Assembly: GCA_910579435.1 (NCBI GenBank)
Contig: CAJTVF010000005.1
Location: 26,728-90,727, forward strand
DNA length: 64,000 nt
Source: an uncultured Oscillibacter sp.
GTDB lineage: Bacteria > Bacillota > Clostridia > Oscillospirales > Oscillospiraceae
Direction of reading: 5' to 3'
Shown: positions 42,989 to 51,104 of the stretch, piece by piece
Position numbering within the stretch: position 1 is the stretch's first letter
Layout of the letters: each line of letters begins with the position of its first letter
Made by a program: the position numbers and the translations under genes
Notes under the pieces: generated by a model
The model's database searches: none
What the model saw: the letters and a program-made list of their open reading frames with translations, nothing else
What the model was told of the DNA's origin: nothing

Positions 42989-44197
42989 TCAGCCCCCCAG
43001 CGCCCGCAGCAGCGCCTCCGCCGCCCGCTCCGCGTCCTCCGCCGTCAGGGTGGAGTACAGCGGCAGGGTCAGCTCGTTTTGATACTGGGCCAGGGCGTTG
43101 GGGTAATCCCCCATGCGGAGCCCCATGTTTTTATAGGCTGTCAGCAGCGGAAGGGGCTTATAGTGAACGTTGGACGCTACGCCCTCCCGGGCCATGGCCT
43201 CGATGACGGCGTTCCGCTCCGCCTCGCCCTTCCCCGTGAGCCGGGTCAGGTACAGGTGAAAGCTGGACTCCCCATCCTCCCGGATATGCGCAGCGGTCTC
43301 CACGCCCCGGCCCTCCAGCAGCCCGTTGTACAGCTCCACCAAGCTGCGGCGCTGCGCCAGCAGCTCCGGGTAGCGCCGGAGCTGGACCAGGCCGACAGCC
43401 GCCATAATATCCGTCATGTTGCACTTATATAGGGGCGCAACAATGTCATATTCCCAGGCTCCCAGCTTCGTTTTGGCCAGGGCGTCCTTGCTCTGCCCGT
43501 GGAGGCTCATCAGCTGATAGCGCTTATAAACCGCCTCGCCGTCCAGCCCCAGGTCCTTCCGCCAGGTCACCGCTCCGCCTTCGGCGGTGGTCAGGTTCTT
43601 CACGGCGTGGAAGGAAAATGACGTAAAGTCCGCAAAGGCTCCCGAGCGCTTTCCGCCCCGGTGGGCCCCAAAGCTGTGGGCGGCGTCCGCCAGCACCAGC
43701 ACCCGGCCTAACTGCGCCTGATACTCGTTCGCCGGGGAGAACAGCGCCTTCTTCTCCTCCACGATGGAGAACACGCGCTCGTAATCGCAGAGGATTCCCC
43801 CCACGTCCACGGGAAGCACCGCCTTGGTCCGGGGTGTAAAGGCGGCGGCCAGCGCGTCATAATCCATCTCATAGGAGCCGGGAGCCGTATCCACCAGAAC
43901 AATTTTCGCCCCCACATGGGCGATGACGCTGGCGGTAGCGGTGTACGTATAGGCGGAGGTAATCACCTCGTCCCCCGGCCCGATGCCAAACAGCCGCAGC
44001 GTCAGCTCCAAACAGGCGGTGGCGGAATTCAGGCACGCCGCCCGCTCCGTGCCGCAGTACGCGGCAATTCCCTTTTCAAATTCCTTCGTCCTGGGTCCTG
44101 TGGTAATCCAGCCGGAGCGCAGGGCCGCCGCCACCTCGGAAATCTCCTCCTCCGTGATATCCGGGGGGGAAAACGGAATGTTTCTCAGCGTTTCCAT
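42989..44197 (-). CDS. pglE: DegT-family aminotransferase (PglE-like)
   Basis: This 402-residue PLP enzyme has IPFSPPDITEEEISEVAAAL at the start, TSAYTYTATASVIAHVGAK near 80, DAAHSFGAHRGGKRSG near 172, and the PLP lysine in FSFHAVKNLTTAEGG near 198. This arrangement is that of sugar 4-aminotransferases such as PglE. It would aminate the 4-keto-6-deoxy UDP-sugar made by the PglF homologue. The PglD-like gene ends 23 nt upstream, and the methyltransferase starts 30 nt downstream. A second, WbpE-type aminotransferase serves the other pathway in the locus. Confidence 0.85.
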   Translation of the reverse strand: METLRNIPFSPPDITEEEISEVAAALRSGWITTGPRTKEFEKGIAAYCGTERAACLNSATACLELTLRLFGIGPGDEVITSAYTYTATASVIAHVGAKIVLVDTAPGSYEMDYDALAAAFTPRTKAVLPVDVGGILCDYERVFSIVEEKKALFSPANEYQAQLGRVLVLADAAHSFGAHRGGKRSGAFADFTSFSFHAVKNLTTAEGGAVTWRKDLGLDGEAVYKRYQLMSLHGQSKDALAKTKLGAWEYDIVAPLYKCNMTDIMAAVGLVQLRRYPELLAQRRSLVELYNGLLEGRGVETAAHIREDGESSFHLYLTRLTGKGEAERNAVIEAMAREGVASNVHYKPLPLLTAYKNMGLRMGDYPNALAQYQNELTLPLYSTLTAEDAERAAEALLRALGG

Positions 44198-44220
44198 GGG
44201 TACTCCCTTCCGCCTGACCG

Positions 44221-44853
44221 TCAGGCGTCCTTTTTCATATTCCGTACGACCTGCCCGCAGTCCACATGGGTCCCGTCGGGCAGCGCCACATACCGGTCAA
44301 TGGTGGCGGCGCTGGAGATGATGCAGCCCGCGCCGATCTCCGCCCCGCTGCCCACGGCCGCCCGGGCACAGACCACCGTCCCGCTGCCCAGGGAGGCGCT
44401 GGAGGACACCGTGGCGTCGGGGTGGATCAGTACCGGCAGCACGAAGCCTGCCCCGGCCAGATCCCGCAGCCAGCGCATACGCAGCGCCCGGTTCCCCACG
44501 GCGGGGATGGCCACCGGCCATTCCTCCACCCAGCGGTCCAGGCCCGCGCAGGGCCCAAGGACCCCGGCCTTCGTCGGATCGTCGTCCAAAAACGCGATCT
44601 CCCGGAACACGTTCAGCCGCTGGGCCAGCTCCCGGACCTCCTGCCCGTGGCTCCCTGCCCCCAGGATCAGCAGCTTCATCTCCCGGACGCGGATACTCCG
44701 CCGGAGGGCCTCCTCCCGTTTCCGGGCGGCCTCCTCGTAGGTCCTGCCGTAACAGGAGGCGTAGACCGCCCGCCCGGACGGGTCCCGCCGCTTGATATAG
44801 CGGGCCTCGTAGCGCCCGTCCGACCGCTGCCGGATATTATCACCTGTCCGCAA
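44221..44853 (-). CDS. pglD: Integrase arm-domain/PglD acetyltransferase fusion, first gene of the glycan operon
   Basis: The 210-residue product joins two unrelated parts. Residues 1-58 (NIRQRSDGRYEARYIKRR, CYGRTYEEAARKREEAL) look like the AP2-like arm-DNA-binding domain at the N-terminus of Tn916-type integrases. Residues 59-210 are a PglD/NeuD acetyltransferase (MKLLILGAGSHGQEV, LIHPDATVSSSASLGSGTVV). The TTG start at 44853 has AAGGAGG 8 nt upstream; the internal ATG 44679 has no usable site, so the fusion is what is translated. PglD acetylates the 4-amino sugar before PglC. The DNA-binding part could sense or regulate the operon; that is a guess. The C-terminal repeats are short. Confidence 0.82.
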   Translation of the reverse strand: MRTGDNIRQRSDGRYEARYIKRRDPSGRAVYASCYGRTYEEAARKREEALRRSIRVREMKLLILGAGSHGQEVRELAQRLNVFREIAFLDDDPTKAGVLGPCAGLDRWVEEWPVAIPAVGNRALRMRWLRDLAGAGFVLPVLIHPDATVSSSASLGSGTVVCARAAVGSGAEIGAGCIISSAATIDRYVALPDGTHVDCGQVVRNMKKDA

Positions 44854-44922
44854 GCCCCGTCCCTCCTTATTTTATGGTCAAGTCATGGTCTCATAGCGTT
44901 TCCGGGTTTCAAAACCTCTGCT

Positions 44923-44951
44923 ATATTACCACGCTTTCGTTTGATATGCAA
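44923..44951 (-). promoter_or_regulatory. Main promoter of the glycan operon
   Basis: TTGCAT (44951-44946), exactly 17 nt, TAATAT (44928-44923). Transcription would start near 44916, giving a 60-nt leader that begins with GGTTTTGAAACC, a small hairpin. About 32 kb of mostly overlapping minus-strand genes follow without another clear promoter. Confidence 0.78.
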
Positions 44952-45023
44952 GGCTTTTTGACGGATTCCAGATTCTTTTTTTCAGTCCCTGCGGCGGATG
45001 ACCATGATAAAAATGGTCGTTTT

Positions 45024-45060
45024 GAAAAAAAGCGGCGCGGGAGAAAGCTCCCCCGCGCCG
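45024..45060 (-). terminator. Factor-independent terminator of the ligase-like gene
   Basis: On the minus strand CGGCGCGGGGGAG and CTCCCGCGCCG form a strong stem with a short loop, followed by a run of seven T. It starts 8 nt after the stop of the 45068-47497 gene and separates it from the glycan operon. Confidence 0.88.
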
Positions 45061-45067
45061 TTCCCCC

Positions 45068-47497
45068 TTATCCCGAGATCTCCGCTGCGCCAAATACGCT
45101 TAAATACAGCAGAGCCGCCGCGCCGTCCATGCCGTTGTCCCGCACGGTCTGGACACGTTCCACGAAGGCCCGGTTTTCCTCCGTCAGCGCAATGGATTCC
45201 AGCCGCCCCTCGTCAAAAGCGTCCAGGTCGTCCCGCAGGTCCAAAACGCCGCTGACAAAAACGGGCATCCAGTCCGCGTTCATCTCCGGCAGGACCTCCA
45301 GGCGGTAGAAGTCAAACTGCTGGTTCCAGGCATCGCTGACCGAAGCCTCCTGGGCCACCCCCTCCCGGGAACAGGCGAACATCTGCTCGTACTCTCCCCG
45401 GGGCAGGTAATAGTATTTCGCCAGACCGGAACACGCCGTGTAGGTGCCGGAAGCCCGCAGGGCTTTTGCGTAACGATTCATATCCTCCCGATACTGCGCG
45501 TCGTCGAGGAGGACGGCGTTGCCTACAAAATTCAGCAGGTGCTGCTCATGGTCGAATACGTCCATTCTCGCCCAGCGCTTCATGGCGGTCATAAAGGCAT
45601 CGACGCTGTTGGTGGAAAAGCCTTCCTCCTCCCGGACCGCCATCCGGCGGCTCTCCAGAAGGCCGCCGAACACCGCCAGCCAGACCCACAGGAACAGTGC
45701 GGCGGCAAAGCTCCCCATCCGCACCAGCTTCTCCGAAGGAAGCGGCTTAACATAAAGGACCACTGGCAGCAGCAGGAGCAGCCATGCCTCACACTGGAAG
45801 GCCCGGATGGAAAAGTCGATCTCCGTCAGTCCGTGGACCACCATCATCACCCAGCAGCCCAGCAGTACTGCGGCAAGGGCGTCCTTCTCCTCCCGCAGCC
45901 GGCGAATCAGCAGCCACAGCGCCCCGCCCAGGAACGCCAGCCAAAATACCAGGCCCGCCAGGCCCATGTCGCACATAACCTGCAAAATATGGTTGTGCAG
46001 GTACAGTGATTCATAATAGAAGGGCTGGAGCGAGGTCAGCCAGGTCTCCGTGCTGCCCAGGCCGAAGCCAATCAAAGGACTGCGCAGGAACAGCCGCCAG
46101 CCGTCCTGGTCATACTGCATTCGCATCAGGAAGCTGAAGCCCTCGAAAATACCGTCCTGAAGCCGGCTGGCGACCATCTCCGGCAGGAGCCGGTATTTCA
46201 GCTTGAGAGAAGCGCCGTTGGAGACGGACACGGAGCGCAGAACCGTCCCCTCCCCCGCTTTAAAGCTGAAGCCGACCCGCAGGCCGTCCTCCTCCAGAGT
46301 GAACTCCGCGCCCTCCAGCGGGCCGGTATAAAGCTCCCGGTCCCGGTTCATCAGGGCATCCTGCCGGGAACGGGCCGTAATACGGACCTCCGGGGCCGTC
46401 CCCTCCCAATCCGCCGAAACCTGATAGGTCCCCGCGTCAAGCTTCACGGTCCGATAAAAGGGAGTTTCCCCGGTAAAGGTCCAGGCCCCCGTCCAATTCA
46501 GCGCCAGAATCAGCGCCGCGCAGGCCAGCACGGCCAGGCCCGCCCCGCAGGCGGCCACCAGCTTCTCTCGGCCCTCCAGCAGCTTAACCAACCGCCCGGT
46601 AATGGCCCAGTCCAACAGGAACACCACTACGCCGCATACGAAGCACAGCATATCCGGCAGCACCGAGCCCAATTCCATCTCCGCCAAAGCAAGCCCGCCG
46701 CAGCCCAACATGGACACCGCAGTGGCGCACATCAGGAAAAACAGGGACAGCCGCTCCGCCCGCTCCGCCGCCAGATAGACCAGCGCCGAAACAAAGAAAA
46801 CCGCAATCGCGCCCCGGCTCATAGCCGTCAGGAAGCCCACAGAGCAAACCCCCAGCAGCAGGCAGCCCGCCGCCTTCTGCCAGCGCTTCCCGGAAGTATG
46901 GACCAGATACATGCACAGCAGCACGGCAGGCCCCAGCATAGCGCCGGTAATGTTCGCGTCCCGGTAAAGGCCGTTGATCCGCCCCCCGGTGCTGGCATCC
47001 AGCGTATCGGTGAAATCCATGCCCACGCCCTGCATCAGGCTGTTGAACCCTCCAAAGAGCCCCCGCCAGCTCCCCATATCCACGCAGAGCAGGCCCAATA
47101 CTGCGCACACCGCCGCCAGACCCCACAACAGCCCCCGGACGTGCTTCCGGTCGAACCGGGTCAGAAACAGCGCCGCCACTGCGAAGGAGGCCGCGAATTT
47201 ATAAAACTCCGCCAGTGCGTAAGTGCCCAGGGACGCGTAAATCGCGGCGAAACCGTTCATCAGGGCAAAGCCCAGAAACCCCAGCAGCGGGACGCTCAGC
47301 CGCTCCCTCAGACGGCGGACAGGCGCTCTGCCAATAGACAGCACAAACGCCGCCGCCACTAAAATCACGGACATTCGCCCAGTTTGGATCGTCATCGCAA
47401 GGAAGAGCAGGATTGTATATAAGCACGCCCGCAGGGCGTCCAGGCCGTCAAAGCCCTCCGGCCGGAGCACAATCTCCTCTGATTTCTTTTCGTTCAC
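45068..47497 (-). CDS. O-antigen ligase/polymerase-like membrane protein
   Basis: This 809-residue protein has about 12 helices. It has the large extracytoplasmic loop of the Wzy/WaaL fold (about residues 350-470, with DQDGWRLFLRSPLIGFGLGS and ESLYLHNHILQVMCDMGLAG as the WzyC signature) and a soluble C-terminal tail of about 180 residues with TPR-like content. GTG 47497 is used because AGGAGG lies 8 nt upstream. It has its own promoter and terminator and sits between the S-layer gene and the glycan operon. It could ligate the glycan to a protein or polymerise it; since a Wzy-GT fusion is also encoded, a ligase role is plausible but unproven. Confidence 0.8.
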   Translation of the reverse strand: MNEKKSEEIVLRPEGFDGLDALRACLYTILLFLAMTIQTGRMSVILVAAAFVLSIGRAPVRRLRERLSVPLLGFLGFALMNGFAAIYASLGTYALAEFYKFAASFAVAALFLTRFDRKHVRGLLWGLAAVCAVLGLLCVDMGSWRGLFGGFNSLMQGVGMDFTDTLDASTGGRINGLYRDANITGAMLGPAVLLCMYLVHTSGKRWQKAAGCLLLGVCSVGFLTAMSRGAIAVFFVSALVYLAAERAERLSLFFLMCATAVSMLGCGGLALAEMELGSVLPDMLCFVCGVVVFLLDWAITGRLVKLLEGREKLVAACGAGLAVLACAALILALNWTGAWTFTGETPFYRTVKLDAGTYQVSADWEGTAPEVRITARSRQDALMNRDRELYTGPLEGAEFTLEEDGLRVGFSFKAGEGTVLRSVSVSNGASLKLKYRLLPEMVASRLQDGIFEGFSFLMRMQYDQDGWRLFLRSPLIGFGLGSTETWLTSLQPFYYESLYLHNHILQVMCDMGLAGLVFWLAFLGGALWLLIRRLREEKDALAAVLLGCWVMMVVHGLTEIDFSIRAFQCEAWLLLLLPVVLYVKPLPSEKLVRMGSFAAALFLWVWLAVFGGLLESRRMAVREEEGFSTNSVDAFMTAMKRWARMDVFDHEQHLLNFVGNAVLLDDAQYREDMNRYAKALRASGTYTACSGLAKYYYLPRGEYEQMFACSREGVAQEASVSDAWNQQFDFYRLEVLPEMNADWMPVFVSGVLDLRDDLDAFDEGRLESIALTEENRAFVERVQTVRDNGMDGAAALLYLSVFGAAEISG

Positions 47498-47547
47498 ACT
47501 GTGTTCCTCCTGAATATATCGCCCCAAAGGGCTGGAATCAAGCTTAT

Positions 47548-47576
47548 ATTATACAACAGCATGTCCCGGATAGCAA
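47548..47576 (-). promoter_or_regulatory. Promoter of the ligase-like gene
   Basis: TTGCTA (47576-47571), 17 nt, perfect TATAAT (47553-47548) on the minus strand. The GTG start is about 50 nt downstream. Confidence 0.75.
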
Positions 47577-47671
47577 GCCGATTCCTGTAAATTCCTTAAA
47601 ACCACCAAAGAAATACCCCCGGCAAACTCGCAGGTGGTTCACATACAAACCACGCCCCCTGGCAACGGCGC

Positions 47672-47703
47672 AAAAAAGAGGAGGGCGCTTTCGCGCCCTC
47701 CTC
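47672..47703 (-). terminator. Terminator of the S-layer gene
   Basis: GAGGAGGGCGC-GAAA-GCGCCCTCCTC on the minus strand, an 11-bp perfect stem with a stable tetraloop, followed by six T. It lies 46 nt after the S-layer stop. Confidence 0.93.
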
Positions 47704-47748
47704 TCTAAGAACCTTCGCTCAAGACTTTAGTCCTGTCAAGCTGTTCAA

Positions 47749-50700
47749 TCAATCGCGGTCGGGAACCTCGATGACGAACAGGTTGGTCACCAGACCGTCG
47801 TCCAGAGTCCAGTACACGAAGTTGGTCTTGCTGGTCTTGATGTCATCAAGATCGACCGCCTCAATGCCGCCGCCGTTGTCGGCCAGGAAGACCTTCACGT
47901 TGGAAGCAAGGGTCAGGGTCCGGCCATAGGTGGTTCCGTTGGCGCCGACCTTAATCTCGCCGGTAGAGCCGGAGATCTTCTTGATGCCCTGAGCATAGTC
48001 CGCAGTCACTTCGTTGCTGGCATACTCGAGCTTGGTAATAACATCATCAGTGTCGCTGATGTAGTTATTGATGATCATGACCTTGCCGTCCTCGGCATCC
48101 GTTCCCTCGCCGATCACGAAGTTCTGGCCCCTGACGGAGGCGTGCATCGGAGTAACGCCGTCCTTCTCGAACTTGCTCTCGATTTCAGCGTCGATCATGA
48201 TGGTGGTAACCTCACCGCGGACAACAGCGTCGTAGGTGTAGTACTGACGGCCGTCGGTCTCAGTACGCAGCTTAGACACGGAAGCGCCGGTGATGAAGGT
48301 CACATCGCGGCTGACATTCTTCACATCGCCGTCGGTGATGTAGACGATCTTGGCAACGCCGCCACGCATGTAAGCGAAGCCAACGCCCAGCTCAACGGTG
48401 GGAGCGTTCTTGATGCCGGTGTAGACCTTCCAATCGTAGGAGTTCCGGCCATTGTCGACCTTCACGACGAAGATGGTGTTGCTGTCGGTGTAGACATCCA
48501 CGCCGTTGAACTTCAGGTTCCGGTTCATGATGGTGGCGAAACCCTTGGTCTCGTCGTGAGCGGGAGCGGGAGTGGTATCGGTCTTGCCGCCGATCATGGA
48601 CAGGAAGGTGTTCCGCACATCGCGATTCCCAGCATAGGTAGCAATCTTGGTCTGGCCGATCCGGTTCAGACGGACGCTGCCGCTGGAGAGTTCGGTGACG
48701 CGGACGACATCGCCGGCCCAGAACTCGAGGTTGCTGCCGGTAGAGTTCTCCAGGTCCTTCAGCCTGCCAGTGCTCTTCTCCCACACGTTACGAGAGGTCT
48801 TCTCGCTGGTGTAGTAGCTGCGGTCAAGGTTGACCGTGCGCTCAGAGCCGTCGGCAAACAGCAGCTGGACGCGGTTGGTGGTCCAGTCAAGCGAAGTGGA
48901 GGTAGAGTTGTACAGCTGAGGCACACGGGCATCCTGATTCTGCTTGCCGTCATAGTTGCCGGTCATATCGTCGAGGGTATGAGAGACAACAGCGTTACGG
49001 GAACCGTTCTTCTCGCTGGTGATACGCTCGATCAGAGCATACTCCTTGGCGTTGAACGCAGCCTCTTCGATCCACAGAGCGTAGCCGAACTCATCCAGGA
49101 ACACGCGATAGTTGGACTTGTTGGTCAGGCCGGTCTCATCCAGGCCATACTCGAAGTTGTACTCCTGAGCATACTTGTAGGTGGTATCGCCCAGAGTCAG
49201 GTCCTTGCCGACCGTCCGCTTGGCCAGGCTGCCCTCCACGGACTCGATCTTCTCCATGGACTGGATGCTATCGGTCTTGTTGGAATAGGTGTAGGCGACA
49301 ACGTCGTCTTCCTTCAGGCCGGTGGTCTCAAACCAGTTGTGGTTGTCATTCATACCAACGGGGGCGTGAACGTCCAGAGCGCCGTACTCGATCTCGATGT
49401 AGTCGTCACGCTTGGCGGTGCCCTCGTTCACAGAGGTGACCTTGCCGCCGTAGATGGAGATGATGGCGATGATAACGTCGTTGGTGGCGTCATTGCGATA
49501 GACCTCGGTCTTGGTGCCGTTGCCAATCTTCTTGTCGGTAGCGCCGTCAATGATGCCGTCATCGATATCCTGCAGCTGAGCTGCGGTCAGGGGCTTTGGC
49601 TTGAAGCCATCGGATTTGCTGGCGTCCAGATCGAGGAGCATCGCCATGTCGAAGCCGGCGGTGAGGTCGTTGGTCTTCAGCTTGCTGTTGCGCTCAATCT
49701 TCACCGTGCCGTCGCCGAGGGCCGTGATCTCTTTCGCCGTCTTATCATACGTAAGGCCGCTGTAGTTCACGCCGTTGACGAACACAACACCGTTACCGTT
49801 GAAGGAGCCGTTGGTGGCAGTGTTCATCTCGAGATCGTTGTAGATGTCGGTGATGGAGACATTGCCCTCATAGGTCTTGATGGGAGCCTCGGTGTAGGTG
49901 CCGATCTTCTCGCCGCGATAGGTCCAGGTGCTGGAAGGACGGCCCAGAGCATCAGTCGTGTACGCGCCGTTCCAACGGTTGTTCCACTTGTACTCGCCGT
50001 TGTTGCGGACCAGACGGGGGAAGTAACGCTCGCCGAACTGAACGATAGCAAAGTTGTCTCTCCAGCTGGTAGCGCCCTGGCTGTCCTGGTCATGGTCACG
50101 GGACTCGTTGACGATGTTCCAGTTGTTGGTGTTGGAAGCCTGGGTCTCAGCGGTGACGCTCTTGGCGCCGTTGCTGCCGCCGATGGTCACGTCGACGCCG
50201 CCGACGGTAGCGGTGATCTTGCTGTCATACTCCACCAGGTCGGCCTTCAGGGTGTTGAAGGCGAACAGGCAGGCGGTCTGACGGTCAACGGCGGAGGTTC
50301 CGGAGAAGCCCTCGGCCACGCCCTCGAGCAGGCCGATGCCGTTGGCGATCTTCGCCACATTGATGGTCCAGTTGGAGCCGGTGAAGCCCTCAACGGTGCC
50401 GTCATAACCCAGCGCGCCCTCGAGCATCTTCAGGAAGGCGTACCCGGTCAGGGTGCCGCCGGGCTGGAAGGTGCCGTCGGAATAGCCGTTGATGATCTTC
50501 TGCTGGGCGCAGTAAGCGATCTGAGCGGCAAAGGTGTGGTTGGCGGGGACGTCCTTAAAGGGCGCCACGCTGGCGGTCAGGCTCGCGGAAGCGGTGGGGC
50601 CAAGGATCATGTTGCAGATGATCTTGGCGGCAGCGCCGCGGGTCAGAACCGTGGTGGGCTTGAAGCTGCCGTCGGAATAACCGTCGACAACTCCGATGGC

Positions 50701-50829
50701 GGAGATCACGTCGATGGCTTCATCGTAGTTGATGTCGCTCTCATCCGTGAAGTCCGCCGCTCCAGCGCTGATGGTGACCAGAGACATGGTCATAATCAGA
50801 GCCAGGAGCAGAGAAAGGAACTTTCTCAT
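47749..50829 (-). CDS. S-layer-type protein with N-terminal SLH domains
   Basis: This 1026-residue exported protein starts at ATG 50829 (MRKFLSLLLALIMTMSLVTI) behind AAGGAGG. The signal peptide ends near SAGAA. SLH repeats follow at about residues 25-200 (AIGVVDGYSDGSFKPTTVLT, CAQQKIINGYSDGTFQPGGT). They bind cell-wall secondary polymer. The remaining 800 residues have no clear domain but contain repeated DGTVKIERNS-like beta segments. Codon choice is strikingly uniform compared with the neighbours, as expected for a highly expressed protein. A strong promoter, a 150-nt leader and a strong terminator support a major surface protein. Confidence 0.9.
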   Translation of the reverse strand: MRKFLSLLLALIMTMSLVTISAGAADFTDESDINYDEAIDVISAIGVVDGYSDGSFKPTTVLTRGAAAKIICNMILGPTASASLTASVAPFKDVPANHTFAAQIAYCAQQKIINGYSDGTFQPGGTLTGYAFLKMLEGALGYDGTVEGFTGSNWTINVAKIANGIGLLEGVAEGFSGTSAVDRQTACLFAFNTLKADLVEYDSKITATVGGVDVTIGGSNGAKSVTAETQASNTNNWNIVNESRDHDQDSQGATSWRDNFAIVQFGERYFPRLVRNNGEYKWNNRWNGAYTTDALGRPSSTWTYRGEKIGTYTEAPIKTYEGNVSITDIYNDLEMNTATNGSFNGNGVVFVNGVNYSGLTYDKTAKEITALGDGTVKIERNSKLKTNDLTAGFDMAMLLDLDASKSDGFKPKPLTAAQLQDIDDGIIDGATDKKIGNGTKTEVYRNDATNDVIIAIISIYGGKVTSVNEGTAKRDDYIEIEYGALDVHAPVGMNDNHNWFETTGLKEDDVVAYTYSNKTDSIQSMEKIESVEGSLAKRTVGKDLTLGDTTYKYAQEYNFEYGLDETGLTNKSNYRVFLDEFGYALWIEEAAFNAKEYALIERITSEKNGSRNAVVSHTLDDMTGNYDGKQNQDARVPQLYNSTSTSLDWTTNRVQLLFADGSERTVNLDRSYYTSEKTSRNVWEKSTGRLKDLENSTGSNLEFWAGDVVRVTELSSGSVRLNRIGQTKIATYAGNRDVRNTFLSMIGGKTDTTPAPAHDETKGFATIMNRNLKFNGVDVYTDSNTIFVVKVDNGRNSYDWKVYTGIKNAPTVELGVGFAYMRGGVAKIVYITDGDVKNVSRDVTFITGASVSKLRTETDGRQYYTYDAVVRGEVTTIMIDAEIESKFEKDGVTPMHASVRGQNFVIGEGTDAEDGKVMIINNYISDTDDVITKLEYASNEVTADYAQGIKKISGSTGEIKVGANGTTYGRTLTLASNVKVFLADNGGGIEAVDLDDIKTSKTNFVYWTLDDGLVTNLFVIEVPDRD

Positions 50830-50987
50830 AGGATGGTTTCCTCCTTTTGAATTTACCGCACGCGTTCGCGTCCGGCATTTGAGATTTGGAGCGGCTCCGT
50901 CTTTTGGTTCGCCCGGTGCACATACCGTGGCTAGCCAATACCGTATCTGTACCGGCATCGCCTCCAGGCGGCGCTGTCCATGGATGC

Positions 50988-51016
50988 ATCATAGCAAATG
51001 CCCTGACAAAAATCAA
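50988..51016 (-). promoter_or_regulatory. Strong promoter of the S-layer gene
   Basis: TTGATT (51016-51011), 17 nt, TATGAT (50993-50988) on the minus strand. The leader of about 150 nt before the ribosome-binding site is long and could stabilise the mRNA. Confidence 0.78.
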
Positions 51017-51104
51017 GCGTTTTTTTCCCCTGTAATAAAACTGTAACATAACGGGAAGTCTCTGCCGGAGGCGGAAAACGATGCCTATGGGGCGGTTTTG
51101 ATTC

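Noticed and set aside
44854..44922. Riboswitch or LoaP-type antitermination leader of the glycan operon
   Set aside because: The leader is only about 60 nt with one tiny hairpin and no terminator, too little to support either.
48142..50850. Long open frame opposite the S-layer gene
   Set aside because: It is a mirror of the biased codon use of the S-layer gene and has no ribosome-binding site or recognisable product.
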